NCBI GenBank assembly: GCA_017560085.1 | Contig: JAFYPA010000085.1 | Location: 1-37,255 of the forward strand | Direction: 5' to 3' | Origin: Clostridia bacterium | GTDB lineage: Bacteria > Bacillota > Clostridia > Oscillospirales > CAG-382 | DNA length: 37,255 nt | Shown: positions 1 to 8,190 of the stretch, piece after piece | Numbering within the stretch: position 1 is the first letter of the stretch | Layout: every line of letters begins with the position of its first letter | The notes under the pieces: model-generated | Databases searched by the model: none | What the model was told of the DNA's origin: nothing | The model's input: only the letters and a program-made list of their open reading frames with translations | Position numbers and translations under genes: made by a program

Positions 1-2
1 CG

Positions 3-899
3 GCGAGGCTTCTTACAAAGAAGGGTAACAGGATTCTTATGGGCAACTCGGAGCATCCTGCGGTATCGGGTTGTAAGGAAGAGCTTGAAAAGCTTGGGTA
101 TGAGGTGCTTCTTATTCCCAATCCCGGCGGTAAAATCGACTTTGATTTTGTAAGGGAAAACTTAAACGACAAGACCGTTCTTGTAACTCATATGATGATA
201 AACAACGAGACGGGTGCTCTTTACGACATAAAGAAGCTTTGCAGAATAAGGGACGAGATAAATCCCAAGTGTCTTGTACACACGGATGCGGTTCAGTCCT
301 TTCTCAAGACGGAAAAGAAGCTTGCAGCTTGCGGTGCGGATATGATTTCCGTAAGCTCGCACAAGATTCACGGTCCGAAGGGTGTTGGTGCGCTTCTCTG
401 CAAGAAGAATATCCGCCTTTCCCCCGTTGTTTATGGCGGAGGTCAGGAATCGGGGCTTCGCAGCGGTACGGAGGCTTTGCCTCTGATTTGTGCCTTTGCG
501 AATTCTGCGAGTTTGCTTTCGGAGAAGTCTGCAGAGGTTCTTAATGCGGTTTCCGAGCTTCGTACATATGCGAAGAGTAAGATTGTTGCCGAGCTTCCCG
601 AGATTAGCATAAATGAGGCGGAGTGCTTTACTCCGTATATTCTGAGCATTTCGCTTCCGAAAATCAAGAGCGAGGTTATGCTTCGTTTTCTTTCGGAAAA
701 GGGAATTTACGTTTCGGCGGGTTCTGCCTGCTCCTCAAAGCACAAGGAAAACAGGGTGCTTAACAATTTCGGTTTGTCCTCTGCTGTTGCGGACTGTACC
801 ATAAGAGTAAGCTTTTCCGAGTTCAACACAAGGGACGAGGTTGACGCCTTTACCGTGGCTGTAAAGGAAGGTCTTGAGTCTCTTGCGAGAATTAAATAA
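3..899 (+). CDS. Cysteine desulfurase (NifS/IscS-like), 5' end outside the window
   Basis: PLP enzyme that takes sulfur from L-cysteine as an enzyme-bound persulfide for Fe-S cluster or thio-cofactor synthesis; cytoplasmic. The frame is open to the left edge, so the true start lies upstream and the ATG at 39 is internal. Numbering from that ATG, the signature runs are NNETGAL (55-61), HTDAVQ (81-86, binds the cofactor ring), SSHKIHGPKG with the Schiff-base lysine K109, GGGQESGLRSGTE, and SAGSACSS with the catalytic cysteine C231. About 100 N-terminal residues of a usual ~380-residue protein are missing. The short loop around the cysteine could fit either NifS-like subgroup. It converges on the sulP gene, with a shared hairpin between them. 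The family call is firm; the dedicated acceptor is unknown. Confidence 0.95.
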   Translation, partial: ARLLTKKGNRILMGNSEHPAVSGCKEELEKLGYEVLLIPNPGGKIDFDFVRENLNDKTVLVTHMMINNETGALYDIKKLCRIRDEINPKCLVHTDAVQSFLKTEKKLAACGADMISVSSHKIHGPKGVGALLCKKNIRLSPVVYGGGQESGLRSGTEALPLICAFANSASLLSEKSAEVLNAVSELRTYAKSKIVAELPEISINEAECFTPYILSISLPKIKSEVMLRFLSEKGIYVSAGSACSSKHKENRVLNNFGLSSAVADCTIRVSFSEFNTRDEVDAFTVAVKEGLESLARIK

Positions 900-905
900 C
901 AAAAA

Positions 906-946
906 CACGGCCTCCGATGTGATTTCGGGAGCCGTGAATTCTTTTA
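906..946. terminator. Bidirectional intrinsic terminator between convergent genes
   Basis: CACGGC at 906-911 pairs with GCCGTG at 931-936, extended inward by a CTCCGA/TCGGGA stretch with one mismatch and one wobble. It is flanked by an A-run on the left and a T-rich run on the right, so it can serve both the desulfurase (+) and the sulP gene (-). Confidence 0.8.
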
Positions 947-950
947 TAAA

Positions 951-2225
951 TTACTGCTTCTTCCTCTTGATTTCAAGACGGATCTTGCGGATAAGAAGGA
1001 AAGCGATATAGAGTGCCATACCAACCGCGATTGCAACCACGAGGTCGAACACTACGGTGAGCACGAATGTAAGCACGAGAACGATTATGTCGTCGACAGG
1101 TGCTGTCTTGCAGATTTTTACGAAGTGACGCCATTCGCTCATATTGTATGCAACCATAAAGAGGATTGCCGCAATTATCGGCATGGGAATCCACTTTGCG
1201 TAGGGCATAAAGAGGATGAGCACAAGGAAGAGCACTACTGCGTGTACCATACCTGCGATGGGGCTTCTGCCTCCGTTTTTAACGTTTGCGGCTGTTCTTG
1301 CAATTGCGCCGGTTGCGGGGATACCGCCGAAGATACCCGAGCAGATGTTACCTGCACCCTGAGCGATAAGCTCTGTATTGGAGTTATGCTTGTCACCTAT
1401 CATTTCGTCGGAAACAACGCAGGAAAGAAGAGATTCAATTGCCGCAAGGATTGCGATTGTAAATGCGCTGGGGATAAGTGTTACAATCTTATCGAGCGTA
1501 ATTTCGGGAATGGAGGGCATCGGAGGCTTATTGGAAATTGTGGGATAGAGGTCTCCGATTGTGTTAACGCCCATATCGAGGAGCTTTACAATAATTACGC
1601 CCACGATAACAGCGATAAGGGAGCCCGGAATCTTCTTGTTTATCTTCGGCCAGAAAATGAGAATTGCAAGACCGATAAGACCTACCACAACAGACATAAT
1701 ATGTGTACCGGAAATATAGTGAATTACGTTTTCAACCTTCTCCATAGTTTCGATATTATGAGTACCTGCGGGATATGTAAGCTGAAGGAAGTCCTTGAGC
1801 TGACCGATTGTGATTGTGATTGCGATACCCGAGGTAAAGCCTGTGGTTATTGTATTGGGGATATACTTAATAAGAGTACCGAGACGGCAAAGGCCCATAA
1901 TTATGAGCATTATACCGGCAAGGATTGTAGCGATTACAAGTCCTTCTATGCCGTGGTCGTTTACGATACCTGCGACGATTACAGCAAATGCGGCTGTGGG
2001 ACCGGAGATATTTACTCGGCTTCCTCCGAGAAGGGAGATTACAAAGCCCGCTACGATTGCGGTATAAAGTCCCTGCACGGGCTCAACACCTGATGCAATT
2101 GCAAGAGCGATGGAAAGCGGAAGTGCGATGATTGCAACTATAAGACCTGCTACAAGGTCGTTTACAAGCTGCTTGGAATTGTACTCCTTAAGTGCTGTAA
2201 AAAGCTTTGGCTGAAAGAATTTCAT
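951..2225 (-). CDS. SulP/SLC26-family anion transporter without STAS domain
   Basis: Membrane permease for an inorganic anion (sulfate, bicarbonate or a dicarboxylate in characterised relatives). The N-terminus has the family signature: LVAGLIVAIIALPLSIALAI at about residues 25-44, followed by GVEPVQGLYTAIVAGF and SGPTAAF. Hydrophobic segments continue to the end at residue 424, where the protein stops shortly after the last membrane span with a basic tail (IRKIRLEIKRKKQ). Most SulP proteins are ~550 residues and carry a cytoplasmic C-terminal STAS domain; it is absent here and the next gene downstream is convergent, so it has not merely been split off. Sequence alone does not show the substrate. 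The ATG at 2225 has an unusual leader (see separate entry). Confidence 0.9.
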   Translation of the reverse strand: MKFFQPKLFTALKEYNSKQLVNDLVAGLIVAIIALPLSIALAIASGVEPVQGLYTAIVAGFVISLLGGSRVNISGPTAAFAVIVAGIVNDHGIEGLVIATILAGIMLIIMGLCRLGTLIKYIPNTITTGFTSGIAITITIGQLKDFLQLTYPAGTHNIETMEKVENVIHYISGTHIMSVVVGLIGLAILIFWPKINKKIPGSLIAVIVGVIIVKLLDMGVNTIGDLYPTISNKPPMPSIPEITLDKIVTLIPSAFTIAILAAIESLLSCVVSDEMIGDKHNSNTELIAQGAGNICSGIFGGIPATGAIARTAANVKNGGRSPIAGMVHAVVLFLVLILFMPYAKWIPMPIIAAILFMVAYNMSEWRHFVKICKTAPVDDIIVLVLTFVLTVVFDLVVAIAVGMALYIAFLLIRKIRLEIKRKKQ

Positions 2226-2260
2226 TGTACATCGGACGGTACGTCCTTTGCGCCTCCTTA
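2226..2260 (-). promoter_or_regulatory. sulP leader: strong SD separated from ATG by a small hairpin
   Basis: On the minus strand TAAGGAGG (about 2253-2260) is ~27 bases from the ATG, far more than the usual 5-10. In between lies GGACG-TAC-CGTCC, a perfect 5-bp stem. If folded, it would bring the SD to an effective distance of about 14. No in-frame ATG, GTG or TTG lies nearer to the SD, and the reading frame fits the family start at MKFFQPK. Confidence 0.5.
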
Positions 2261-2292
2261 TGATGAATTTTGAAGTTTAATCACAGTTTACA

Positions 2293-2320
2293 ATTATACT
2301 ACTTTTTTTCACAAATTCAA
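2293..2320 (-). promoter_or_regulatory. Sigma-A type promoter of the sulP gene
   Basis: Minus strand TTGAAT (2320-2315), 16-base spacer containing an A7 run, then TATAAT (2298-2293). Lies ~70 bases upstream of the start codon. Confidence 0.7.
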
Positions 2321-2402
2321 GGTATTTCGACAAAGTTTTTTAAAATCGGCGTTTCAACATTATTTGTCGTGTCGGGGCTTTGCTTTTTTGTTCAAAAACA
2401 CA

Positions 2403-4142
2403 TCAGCTTGTATAGTTCTTGAGTATATAGTCCATTGCGTGCTCCTCGTTTGAGCAGATTACAGCATCTGCGAGCTCCTTGAGGGATTCTCTTGCGTTGC
2501 TTACGGCAAGACCAAGTCCTGCCGCCTCTACTATGGACGAGTCGTTGTCGCTGTCGCCTACGGCTATTGTTTCGGCGTAATCTATGCCGAGCTTATCGCA
2601 GAGCTTGTAGAGGGCGTTGCCCTTGCCTGCCTCTATATTGGCGATTTCAAGATTGCTCGGCCACGCCTCCACTACCGCAAAGCTTCCGAGGGCTGCCAGC
2701 CTTTCCTTGCATTCAAGGCGTTCCTCTTCGCTGTGGAAGAAGACTGCTATTACTTCTATGTCATCAAGGGAATATATCGCTTCCTTAAAGTTATCAATCG
2801 GAATTGCAAACTCCTCCACTACCCTTTCGTGACTTCTGCCGATGTTGTAATAGTTGAAGGCTTTTTTGTTGTAGTATTGCTTATCAACATAGCTGTCGCC
2901 ATTATGTCTGTAGGTGAGGTGGGTTTCGTAGCTGTATATTATATCAAGGACACCCTTAAGGCACTCCCTTGACATACAGGATGTGATTTTGTCGCCTGTT
3001 TTTTTATCGAACACTACCGCACCGTTTGAGGTTATGTAGTAGCGGATGTTTTCGTCGTTTTTCAGATATTCGGGAATTTCGGAATAGCTTCTTCCCGTGG
3101 ACGGGACAACAAGGACGCCCTTACCGTTAAGCTCTTTGATTGCGTTGACGTTTTCATTGCTGATGCTTATGCTGTTATTAAGAAGTGTTCCGTCGAGGTC
3201 TGTTGCTACTATTTTATATTTCGGCATTGGTTTCTCCTTTTTCTGTCTTGCTGCTTTTCTGTATTCTATCGGTGTTATACCGTACTTTTTACGGAAATCA
3301 CGGTAGAAGCCCGATTTCGAGTTATAGCCCACGGACGAGCCTATGCTTTCAACCGTTTCGTCTGTACCTGCGAGAAGCTTTTCTGCGGTTACAAGCCTTC
3401 TGTCGGTTATTGCTGTGCGGATTGACATTCCGTAGTGCTTAAGGGCAATTCTTGAAAGCTGTCTTTCGCTGATGAAGAGCATTTCCGCAATTGCGGCGTT
3501 TGTAAGGTCATTCATAAAGCAACTGTTGATTATGTGGTTGAGCTTATAGAGAAGACCTATATCCGTTTCTGCGGTATGGGTATCTGTATGGCTTTCGGGA
3601 AGGGATACGGGCTTTGCGGCGTTGTCCTCGAAAATACTGCAAAGTGCGGTTACCACGCGCAGTGCGGGAAGTGTTGAGCCTTCCTTGGCGTTTTCCTTTA
3701 CTATTGCAGTTATTTCCTCGCAGAATTTCTGTCTTGCCGTGATTTTTATAAGACTCATATCGGAAAGGACGGAATCGAAAAGTGAGAACATATCCGAGCA
3801 GTCCTTATCCTTATGCGGCTTTTTTGTATATACGAAGTTTATACAGCACCATTCGCACTGTTCCTCGTTGTCGTTGACAAGCCTTGTATGTCTGAAATCA
3901 ACGGGAATTATTGCGGCGTCCCCTGCGAGTAGCTCTATATCGCCGTTTTCCGTGCAGATATATATCACGCCTCTTGTGCAGACGAACAGCTCTATATGGG
4001 AATGGATATGCAGGGTATTACTGAGGAATCTGTCCACCTGCTTCGGTGCTTCCTGCGGTCTGTCAATGAGAAGTCTGAAGAACAGGTTATCCACACTTAC
4101 CGTGTATTCGTTTCTGTTCGGGAAATTTATATTTTCATTCAT
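2403..4142 (-). CDS. AraC-family regulator fused to Cof-type HAD phosphatase
   Basis: One uninterrupted 579-residue frame joins two proteins. Residues ~1-150 form a cupin-like sensor (HIHSHIELFVCTRG, AGDAAIIP). Residues ~200-297 are a double HTH with typical AraC words (NAAIAEMLFISERQLSR; ESIGSSVGYNSKSGFYRDFRKKYGITPIEYR). From M306 it is a complete HAD-IIB (Cof-like) phosphatase: DLDGTLL with nucleophile D315, STGRSY, EAGKGNAL, and the metal-binding GDSDND. HAD proteins of this group dephosphorylate sugar phosphates or cofactors. The linker RKAARQKKEKP is short and basic. An SD sits before the codon for M306, so a free phosphatase may also be made. The gene diverges from the BNR gene and has a consensus promoter. 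A role in sensing a sugar and clearing its phosphate is inference; effector and target are unknown. Confidence 0.88.
   Translation of the reverse strand: MNENINFPNRNEYTVSVDNLFFRLLIDRPQEAPKQVDRFLSNTLHIHSHIELFVCTRGVIYICTENGDIELLAGDAAIIPVDFRHTRLVNDNEEQCEWCCINFVYTKKPHKDKDCSDMFSLFDSVLSDMSLIKITARQKFCEEITAIVKENAKEGSTLPALRVVTALCSIFEDNAAKPVSLPESHTDTHTAETDIGLLYKLNHIINSCFMNDLTNAAIAEMLFISERQLSRIALKHYGMSIRTAITDRRLVTAEKLLAGTDETVESIGSSVGYNSKSGFYRDFRKKYGITPIEYRKAARQKKEKPMPKYKIVATDLDGTLLNNSISISNENVNAIKELNGKGVLVVPSTGRSYSEIPEYLKNDENIRYYITSNGAVVFDKKTGDKITSCMSRECLKGVLDIIYSYETHLTYRHNGDSYVDKQYYNKKAFNYYNIGRSHERVVEEFAIPIDNFKEAIYSLDDIEVIAVFFHSEEERLECKERLAALGSFAVVEAWPSNLEIANIEAGKGNALYKLCDKLGIDYAETIAVGDSDNDSSIVEAAGLGLAVSNARESLKELADAVICSNEEHAMDYILKNYTS
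3225..3239 (-). promoter_or_regulatory. Internal ribosome binding site and ATG inside the AraC-HAD frame
   Basis: Minus strand AAGGAG (3239-3234), six bases, then ATG (3227-3225), exactly where the HAD domain begins (MPKYKIVATDLDG). It would give a separate 274-residue phosphatase in the same frame as the fusion. Confidence 0.6.
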
Positions 4143-4194
4143 TCCGTGCTTCCTTGTGTTTTAATATACAGAATTTATTTTGGCAACGATGATT

Positions 4195-4223
4195 ATTATA
4201 TATCTCTTTGTCTGTATTGTCAA
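4195..4223 (-). promoter_or_regulatory. Consensus promoter of the AraC-HAD gene
   Basis: Minus strand TTGACA (4223-4218), 17-base spacer, TATAAT (4200-4195): a perfect match to the sigma-A consensus, ~55 bases before the start codon. The SD is AAGGAAG. Confidence 0.85.
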
Positions 4224-4276
4224 TAGCGGAAGTATCGTTTCAGGACAAAAAATTTATTTTATGTCGCAATTTGATA

Positions 4277-4305
4277 TTTACAAAGCGGGAATCTTGTGAT
4301 AGAAT
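4277..4305 (+). promoter_or_regulatory. Promoter of the BNR gene
   Basis: TTTACA (4277-4282), 17-base spacer, TAGAAT (4300-4305). Starts ~55 bases from the divergent AraC-HAD promoter, so the fusion regulator could act on both from this shared interval. Confidence 0.65.
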
Positions 4306-4345
4306 ATCAGTAGCATAATATTTGCTTTTAAAAGGAGATTCAGAT

Positions 4346-5446
4346 ATGAAAAAGGTAGGCAAAGAGGTACTTTTCCTTGCGACAAAGGAAAACAATCCGA
4401 GAAACGGTGAGGGTACTTTTTTAAGGCTTCGTGACGGCAGAATTATGTTCGCCTATTCAAAATACAAGGGCAACAGCTGGGGCGACGACTGTATGGCTGA
4501 CATTGCGGCAATTTTCTCGGATGACGGTGGCGAGACCTGGAAGGATGAGAGAATCATTGTCGAGCATACGGACTATGCGATAAACTGTATGTGTCCCTCT
4601 CTTATAAGACTTTCGAACGGTGATGTGGGACTTCTTGTTCTTCGTAAGACCGTGGAAACAAGATGCAGTATACTTGAGTTTTTCCGCTCATCCGACGAGT
4701 GCGAAAGCTGGGACGGCTCTGTATGTGTTAACCTTGAGGAAGAGGACTATTATGTTATAGAAAACGACCATCTTCTTATGACGGAAAACGGAAGAATCAT
4801 CATCCCCGCAAATATACACAGAAACATAAAGAAGGACGGTGAATTCGTTTCCTTCAACTATCACGGAAAGATGGTATTTTATGCAAGCGACGATGACGGC
4901 AGAAGCTGGTATCAGATTTCCGATGTGTACGACCTTCCCTACCCCGAAATCAGCAGAACGGGACTTCAGGAGACTACACTTTACGAGCGCAAGGACGGTA
5001 CTCTTGTTTCTTATTCGAGAACAGACCTTCTTTGTCAGTACGAATCGACATCTGCCGACGGAGGAAAGACCTGGTCATCTCCCGTTCCCAATCCCTTCTT
5101 CAGCTCGCCCGACTCACCTCTTCTTGTGAGAAGAATCAAGGACGGTATGATTGCGGCGGTATTCAATCCCATTCCCAAGTATACCACCTGCAGAAGCAAG
5201 TCAAACCATCCCGACGACAAGGCTAACTGGGGAAGAACGCCTCTTGTTCTTGCGCTGAGCCTTGATGACGGAAAGAGCTTCACAAAGGTTTACTATCTTG
5301 AGGACGACCCCGATAACGGCTACTGTTATCCCTGCATTCTTGATTGCGGTGAGTATTTGCTTATCGGATATTATCATTCGAACAATACCGGCGTTCCGCT
5401 TAATTCCACAAAGATTGTCAAGATTTACTACAGCGAGCTTGACTGA
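4346..5446 (+). CDS. BNR/Asp-box beta-propeller protein (sialidase-like fold), intracellular
   Basis: 366 residues. The start is the ATG at 4346, eight bases after AAAAGGAG; the open frame reaches a TTG at 4322, but that lies upstream of the SD. Four Asp boxes mark a six-bladed sialidase-type propeller: SDDGGETW (58-65, exact S-x-D-x-G-x-T-W), SDDDGRSW ending at W188, SADGGKTW ending at W243, and a degenerate LDDGKSF near 312. The family includes GH33 sialidases, GH93 exo-arabinanases and non-catalytic members. The FRIP motif and a clear arginine triad of true sialidases are not obvious, so the substrate should not be assumed. No signal peptide is present, implying action on imported oligosaccharides. 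It has its own promoter and terminator. Confidence 0.8.
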   Translation: MKKVGKEVLFLATKENNPRNGEGTFLRLRDGRIMFAYSKYKGNSWGDDCMADIAAIFSDDGGETWKDERIIVEHTDYAINCMCPSLIRLSNGDVGLLVLRKTVETRCSILEFFRSSDECESWDGSVCVNLEEEDYYVIENDHLLMTENGRIIIPANIHRNIKKDGEFVSFNYHGKMVFYASDDDGRSWYQISDVYDLPYPEISRTGLQETTLYERKDGTLVSYSRTDLLCQYESTSADGGKTWSSPVPNPFFSSPDSPLLVRRIKDGMIAAVFNPIPKYTTCRSKSNHPDDKANWGRTPLVLALSLDDGKSFTKVYYLEDDPDNGYCYPCILDCGEYLLIGYYHSNNTGVPLNSTKIVKIYYSELD

Positions 5447-5459
5447 TTAAGACCATTAC

Positions 5460-5487
5460 ACTCCGTTCCTTGTGAGCGGAGTTTTTC
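5460..5487 (+). terminator. Intrinsic terminator after the BNR gene
   Basis: ACTCCG (5460-5465), 11-base loop, CGGAGT (5477-5482), then TTTTTC. Confidence 0.85.
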
Positions 5488-5520
5488 TATGCGGTAGCGG
5501 GTCAAAAATCAATTCTTCTA

Positions 5521-5549
5521 TTGACATACCGGATAGATTGTAATATAAT
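5521..5549 (+). promoter_or_regulatory. Consensus promoter of the GH36 gene
   Basis: TTGACA (5521-5526), 17-base spacer, TATAAT (5544-5549): a perfect sigma-A match. The SD AAAGGAG (5568-5574) stands 14 bases before the ATG, slightly long. Confidence 0.9.
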
Positions 5550-5588
5550 ATTTTCAAACAAATCACCAAAGGAGCGGAAATTATTTTT

Positions 5589-7703
5589 ATGATAAAGGAT
5601 TACATACTCGGCGATATGGTGCTTCGCTATTATGCTTCGGAGGACCTTGCCCATACCGAAATGCTTATTCTCCCCAAAGGTATGGAGGATAAGATTTTTA
5701 CATATGACAACGGAGGGTCAAAGCCTGAGGAAGAAGCGGTGAACTGCTCTCTTCTTCATCTTCAGCTTTCGCATCACAATACATCCAAGTTTTCTAACTG
5801 CTACAAGCTTTCGGACAGTCTTGAGCTTCTTCGCTACAAGGAGCAGAGCTGCTCGGAGAAAGACGGAGCAACGGTTATCGTGACAACTCTTGTCGCGGAT
5901 GAGGGCTATGAGGTTGACCACATTGTAACATACCGAAGCGGTGACAAGGGCGTTGAAATGAGAACCGAGTTCAGAAATGTTTCCGACAGGAAATTCACCA
6001 TTGAGATGCTTACAAGTGCGAGCCTTGACTGTCTCTCCCCTTTTCTCGGAGGTGACAGTGCACACGAATGTGTTCTTCACTCCTTCAGAGCGGGATGGGC
6101 AATGGAGGCAAAGCACATAGAGCAGGATCTGGTTGACCTTTCGATGGAAAAGGCTTGGGGTGGCTGCTACGAGAATATAAAGTACGGTGTTGTAGGCTCA
6201 AGACCTGTTCAGGGATATCATCCTTATTTTGCGCTTGAGGATAAGGAAAACGGTGTTATCTGGGGTATTTATCTTGCACACAATGCTTCGTGGCAATGCG
6301 ACCTTACAAGAGCAAACAAGTGCGTTTCACTCTCTATGGGACTTGCGGACGTTCAGTTCGGTGCGTGGAGGAAGGATGTGCTTCCCGGGGAAAGCTTCAC
6401 CTCTCCCACGGCTTACGTTTCCACCTGCCGCGGCGGTATTGCGGAGCTTTCAAACAGACTTATTTCGATGCGCACTCCCGCAATTGAGAATCACGGTGAA
6501 AAGGACGACGAAAACGGCTGTATGCCGATAATCTTCAACGAGTTTATCACAACCTGGGGACATCCCACCCACAAGCTTCTTGTGGAAATGGCGGACAAGC
6601 TTCGTGAGATTGGCTCAAGGACAAAATATTTCGTTATGGATGCGGGCTGGTATCCCAACAGACAAATCGGTGACTATGATATTGTCGATTCGGAAGCATT
6701 CCCCGACGGGCTTCGTGCTTATGCTGATGACATAAAGGCGAGAGGCTTTGTTCCCGGTATCTGGTACGAATTCGAATGTACCGGTGAAAAGGGTGTATAC
6801 TTCCGTCCCGAATATGATGATATGAAGGTCAAGAAGGACGGACACGTTGTAGTCGGACACGTTATCAACGGCAGAAGCGAGAGCTTTCTTGATATGACAA
6901 ATCCCAAGGCTATAGAGCATCTTGACAGAATTTGCATAGGTAATCTCAAGGAATGGGGCTTCGGATATCTTAAGGTTGACTACAATGCAAGCATCGGTCT
7001 CGGATGTGACGGCTTTGAAAGTCCCGGTGAGGGTGTGCGCCGTCAAATGGAGGCAACGAGGGAATACTTCAAGAAAATCAAGAGAGAAATCCCCGGTATC
7101 ATTATAGAAAACTGTGCCTCGGGCGGCTGCAGACTTGAGCCGTCCATGATGGACATCACCGCAATGAGCTCCTGCTCGGACACTCACGAGGTGCTTGAGA
7201 TTCCGATTGTTGCGGGCGGACTTCACTATCTTATTCCGCCGAGACAGTCTCAGGTGTGGTGCTCGCTTCAGAGCTTCTACCCCGAAAACAGAACAAAGTA
7301 CATCATTGCGGGCGGCTTCCTCGGAAGACTCTGCTGGTCGGGTAAGCTTCTTGAGCTTTCGGATGAGCAGTACAAAATGATGACGGATGCAGAGGACCTT
7401 TACATCAAGGTCAGCCACATCATAAAGAACGGTAACAGCTACATTTACGCAACGGACAGAGCCTCATACGGTCATCCCTCGGGTACGCAGATTGTTGCAA
7501 GATACACCGAGGACGAAAGCGAGCTTCTCTGCGTTATTCACGCTATGCACGAATGCAAGGATTTTGAAATTGAGCTCCGTGGGGAATATGAAATTGCCGA
7601 GATGCTTTATGAGGATAGCGGTATTAAGGTTTGCGGAAGCAAGCTTTGTGTCAGCGGTCAGCAGGATATTTCAGGTAATGTTGTTTATCTCAGGAGAAAA
7701 TAA
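5589..7703 (+). CDS. GH36 alpha-galactosidase
   Basis: 704 residues, the usual length for clan GH-D enzymes with an N-terminal beta-sandwich (~1-300), a central (beta/alpha)8 barrel and a small C-terminal sandwich. The barrel shows YFVMDAGWYPNR, GIWYEFE, the nucleophile loop LKVDYN with D464, IENCASGGCRLEPS and the acid/base loop SCSDTHE with D531. It is expected to hydrolyse terminal alpha-D-galactose with retention of configuration. The acid/base loop differs somewhat from the common SDNTD form, so a related alpha-glycoside specificity is possible. There is no signal peptide, so it should work in the cytoplasm on raffinose-type or galactan-derived oligosaccharides. It is flanked by its own promoter and terminator. 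Confidence 0.92.
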   Translation: MIKDYILGDMVLRYYASEDLAHTEMLILPKGMEDKIFTYDNGGSKPEEEAVNCSLLHLQLSHHNTSKFSNCYKLSDSLELLRYKEQSCSEKDGATVIVTTLVADEGYEVDHIVTYRSGDKGVEMRTEFRNVSDRKFTIEMLTSASLDCLSPFLGGDSAHECVLHSFRAGWAMEAKHIEQDLVDLSMEKAWGGCYENIKYGVVGSRPVQGYHPYFALEDKENGVIWGIYLAHNASWQCDLTRANKCVSLSMGLADVQFGAWRKDVLPGESFTSPTAYVSTCRGGIAELSNRLISMRTPAIENHGEKDDENGCMPIIFNEFITTWGHPTHKLLVEMADKLREIGSRTKYFVMDAGWYPNRQIGDYDIVDSEAFPDGLRAYADDIKARGFVPGIWYEFECTGEKGVYFRPEYDDMKVKKDGHVVVGHVINGRSESFLDMTNPKAIEHLDRICIGNLKEWGFGYLKVDYNASIGLGCDGFESPGEGVRRQMEATREYFKKIKREIPGIIIENCASGGCRLEPSMMDITAMSSCSDTHEVLEIPIVAGGLHYLIPPRQSQVWCSLQSFYPENRTKYIIAGGFLGRLCWSGKLLELSDEQYKMMTDAEDLYIKVSHIIKNGNSYIYATDRASYGHPSGTQIVARYTEDESELLCVIHAMHECKDFEIELRGEYEIAEMLYEDSGIKVCGSKLCVSGQQDISGNVVYLRRK

Positions 7704-7718
7704 TTTCACGGTAAAATC

Positions 7719-7750
7719 AAGTCGTCTCTTTATGGGACGGCTTCTTTTTT
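7719..7750 (+). terminator. Intrinsic terminator after the GH36 gene
   Basis: AAGTCGTC (7719-7726) pairs with GACGGCTT (7736-7743) with one G-T wobble and is followed by a T6 run. Confidence 0.85.
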
Positions 7751-7751
7751 G

Positions 7752-7781
7752 TAAAACAAAAAGCACTCCCGAAGGAATGCC
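7752..7781 (-). terminator. Terminator for the minus-strand dehydrogenase remnant
   Basis: Minus strand GGCATTCC, TTCG tetraloop, GGAGTGCT, then TTTTTG. A stable UUCG-capped hairpin left intact although its gene is truncated. Confidence 0.75.
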
Positions 7782-7794
7782 TTTCTTGGTGTGA

Positions 7795-8178
7795 TTATTT
7801 CTTCTTTGTGCTTCCCTGATTGAACGCCGCCTTTGTATAGCCCTCGCCCGCTTCGAATTCCTCTCTCCACTTTTTGTACATAATGGTGTACACCTCATCG
7901 GGAATTTCGGGAGTGCCGTTTACTGTCGTGGGAAGGAGCATATCGCCGGCTACGTTGGGGTCTGTGCAGGCTGTGTCGTTTCTCCACTTTTCTCTTTCTT
8001 CCTTGTTGCGAAGGTTGGGGATGTCCATAGGAATTCCGCCTGCGAGGATTGATCTGTATGCGAACATACCGGGAAGGAACATATCGAGCGCTTCGTATAC
8101 GTCGATGTAGTCTGCATCGTCATTGCCCAGTGCCTTTTCAACGAAGTTCCAAATTGAGTAGTAGAGTAAAACACGCAC
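7795..8178 (-). pseudogene. 3' remnant of a Gfo/Idh/MocA-family oxidoreductase
   Basis: Only about the last 120 residues of a normally ~350-430-residue NAD(P)-dependent sugar oxidoreductase remain. The recognisable C-terminal run is EALDMFLPGMFAYRSILAGG, then IPMDIPNLRNKEEREKWRND, TACTDPNVAGDMLLP and IPDEVY, characteristic of one clostridial subgroup. The whole Rossmann cofactor-binding half, including GxGxxG and the EKP motif, is missing. The first plausible start is a GTG at 8178 with no SD. Homology seems to begin near SIWNFVEKALG (around 8155), 30-40 bases from the start of the facing AraC fragment. The original terminator is still in place. Interpreted as a deletion remnant, not an active enzyme. 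Confidence 0.75.
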
Positions 8179-8190
8179 GGAGGAATCGAT

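Noticed and set aside
1125..2093. 322-residue plus-strand open frame opposite sulP
   Set aside because: Cysteine- and asparagine-rich reversed-codon composition with no SD; the SulP motifs on the other strand are unambiguous.
4346..5446. Calling the BNR protein a sialidase
   Set aside because: Asp boxes are present, but the FRIP motif and arginine triad are not evident, and there is no sialic acid catabolic gene nearby.
6615..7418. 267-residue minus-strand open frame opposite the GH36 gene
   Set aside because: Overlaps the catalytic barrel of a clear alpha-galactosidase and has no support of its own.
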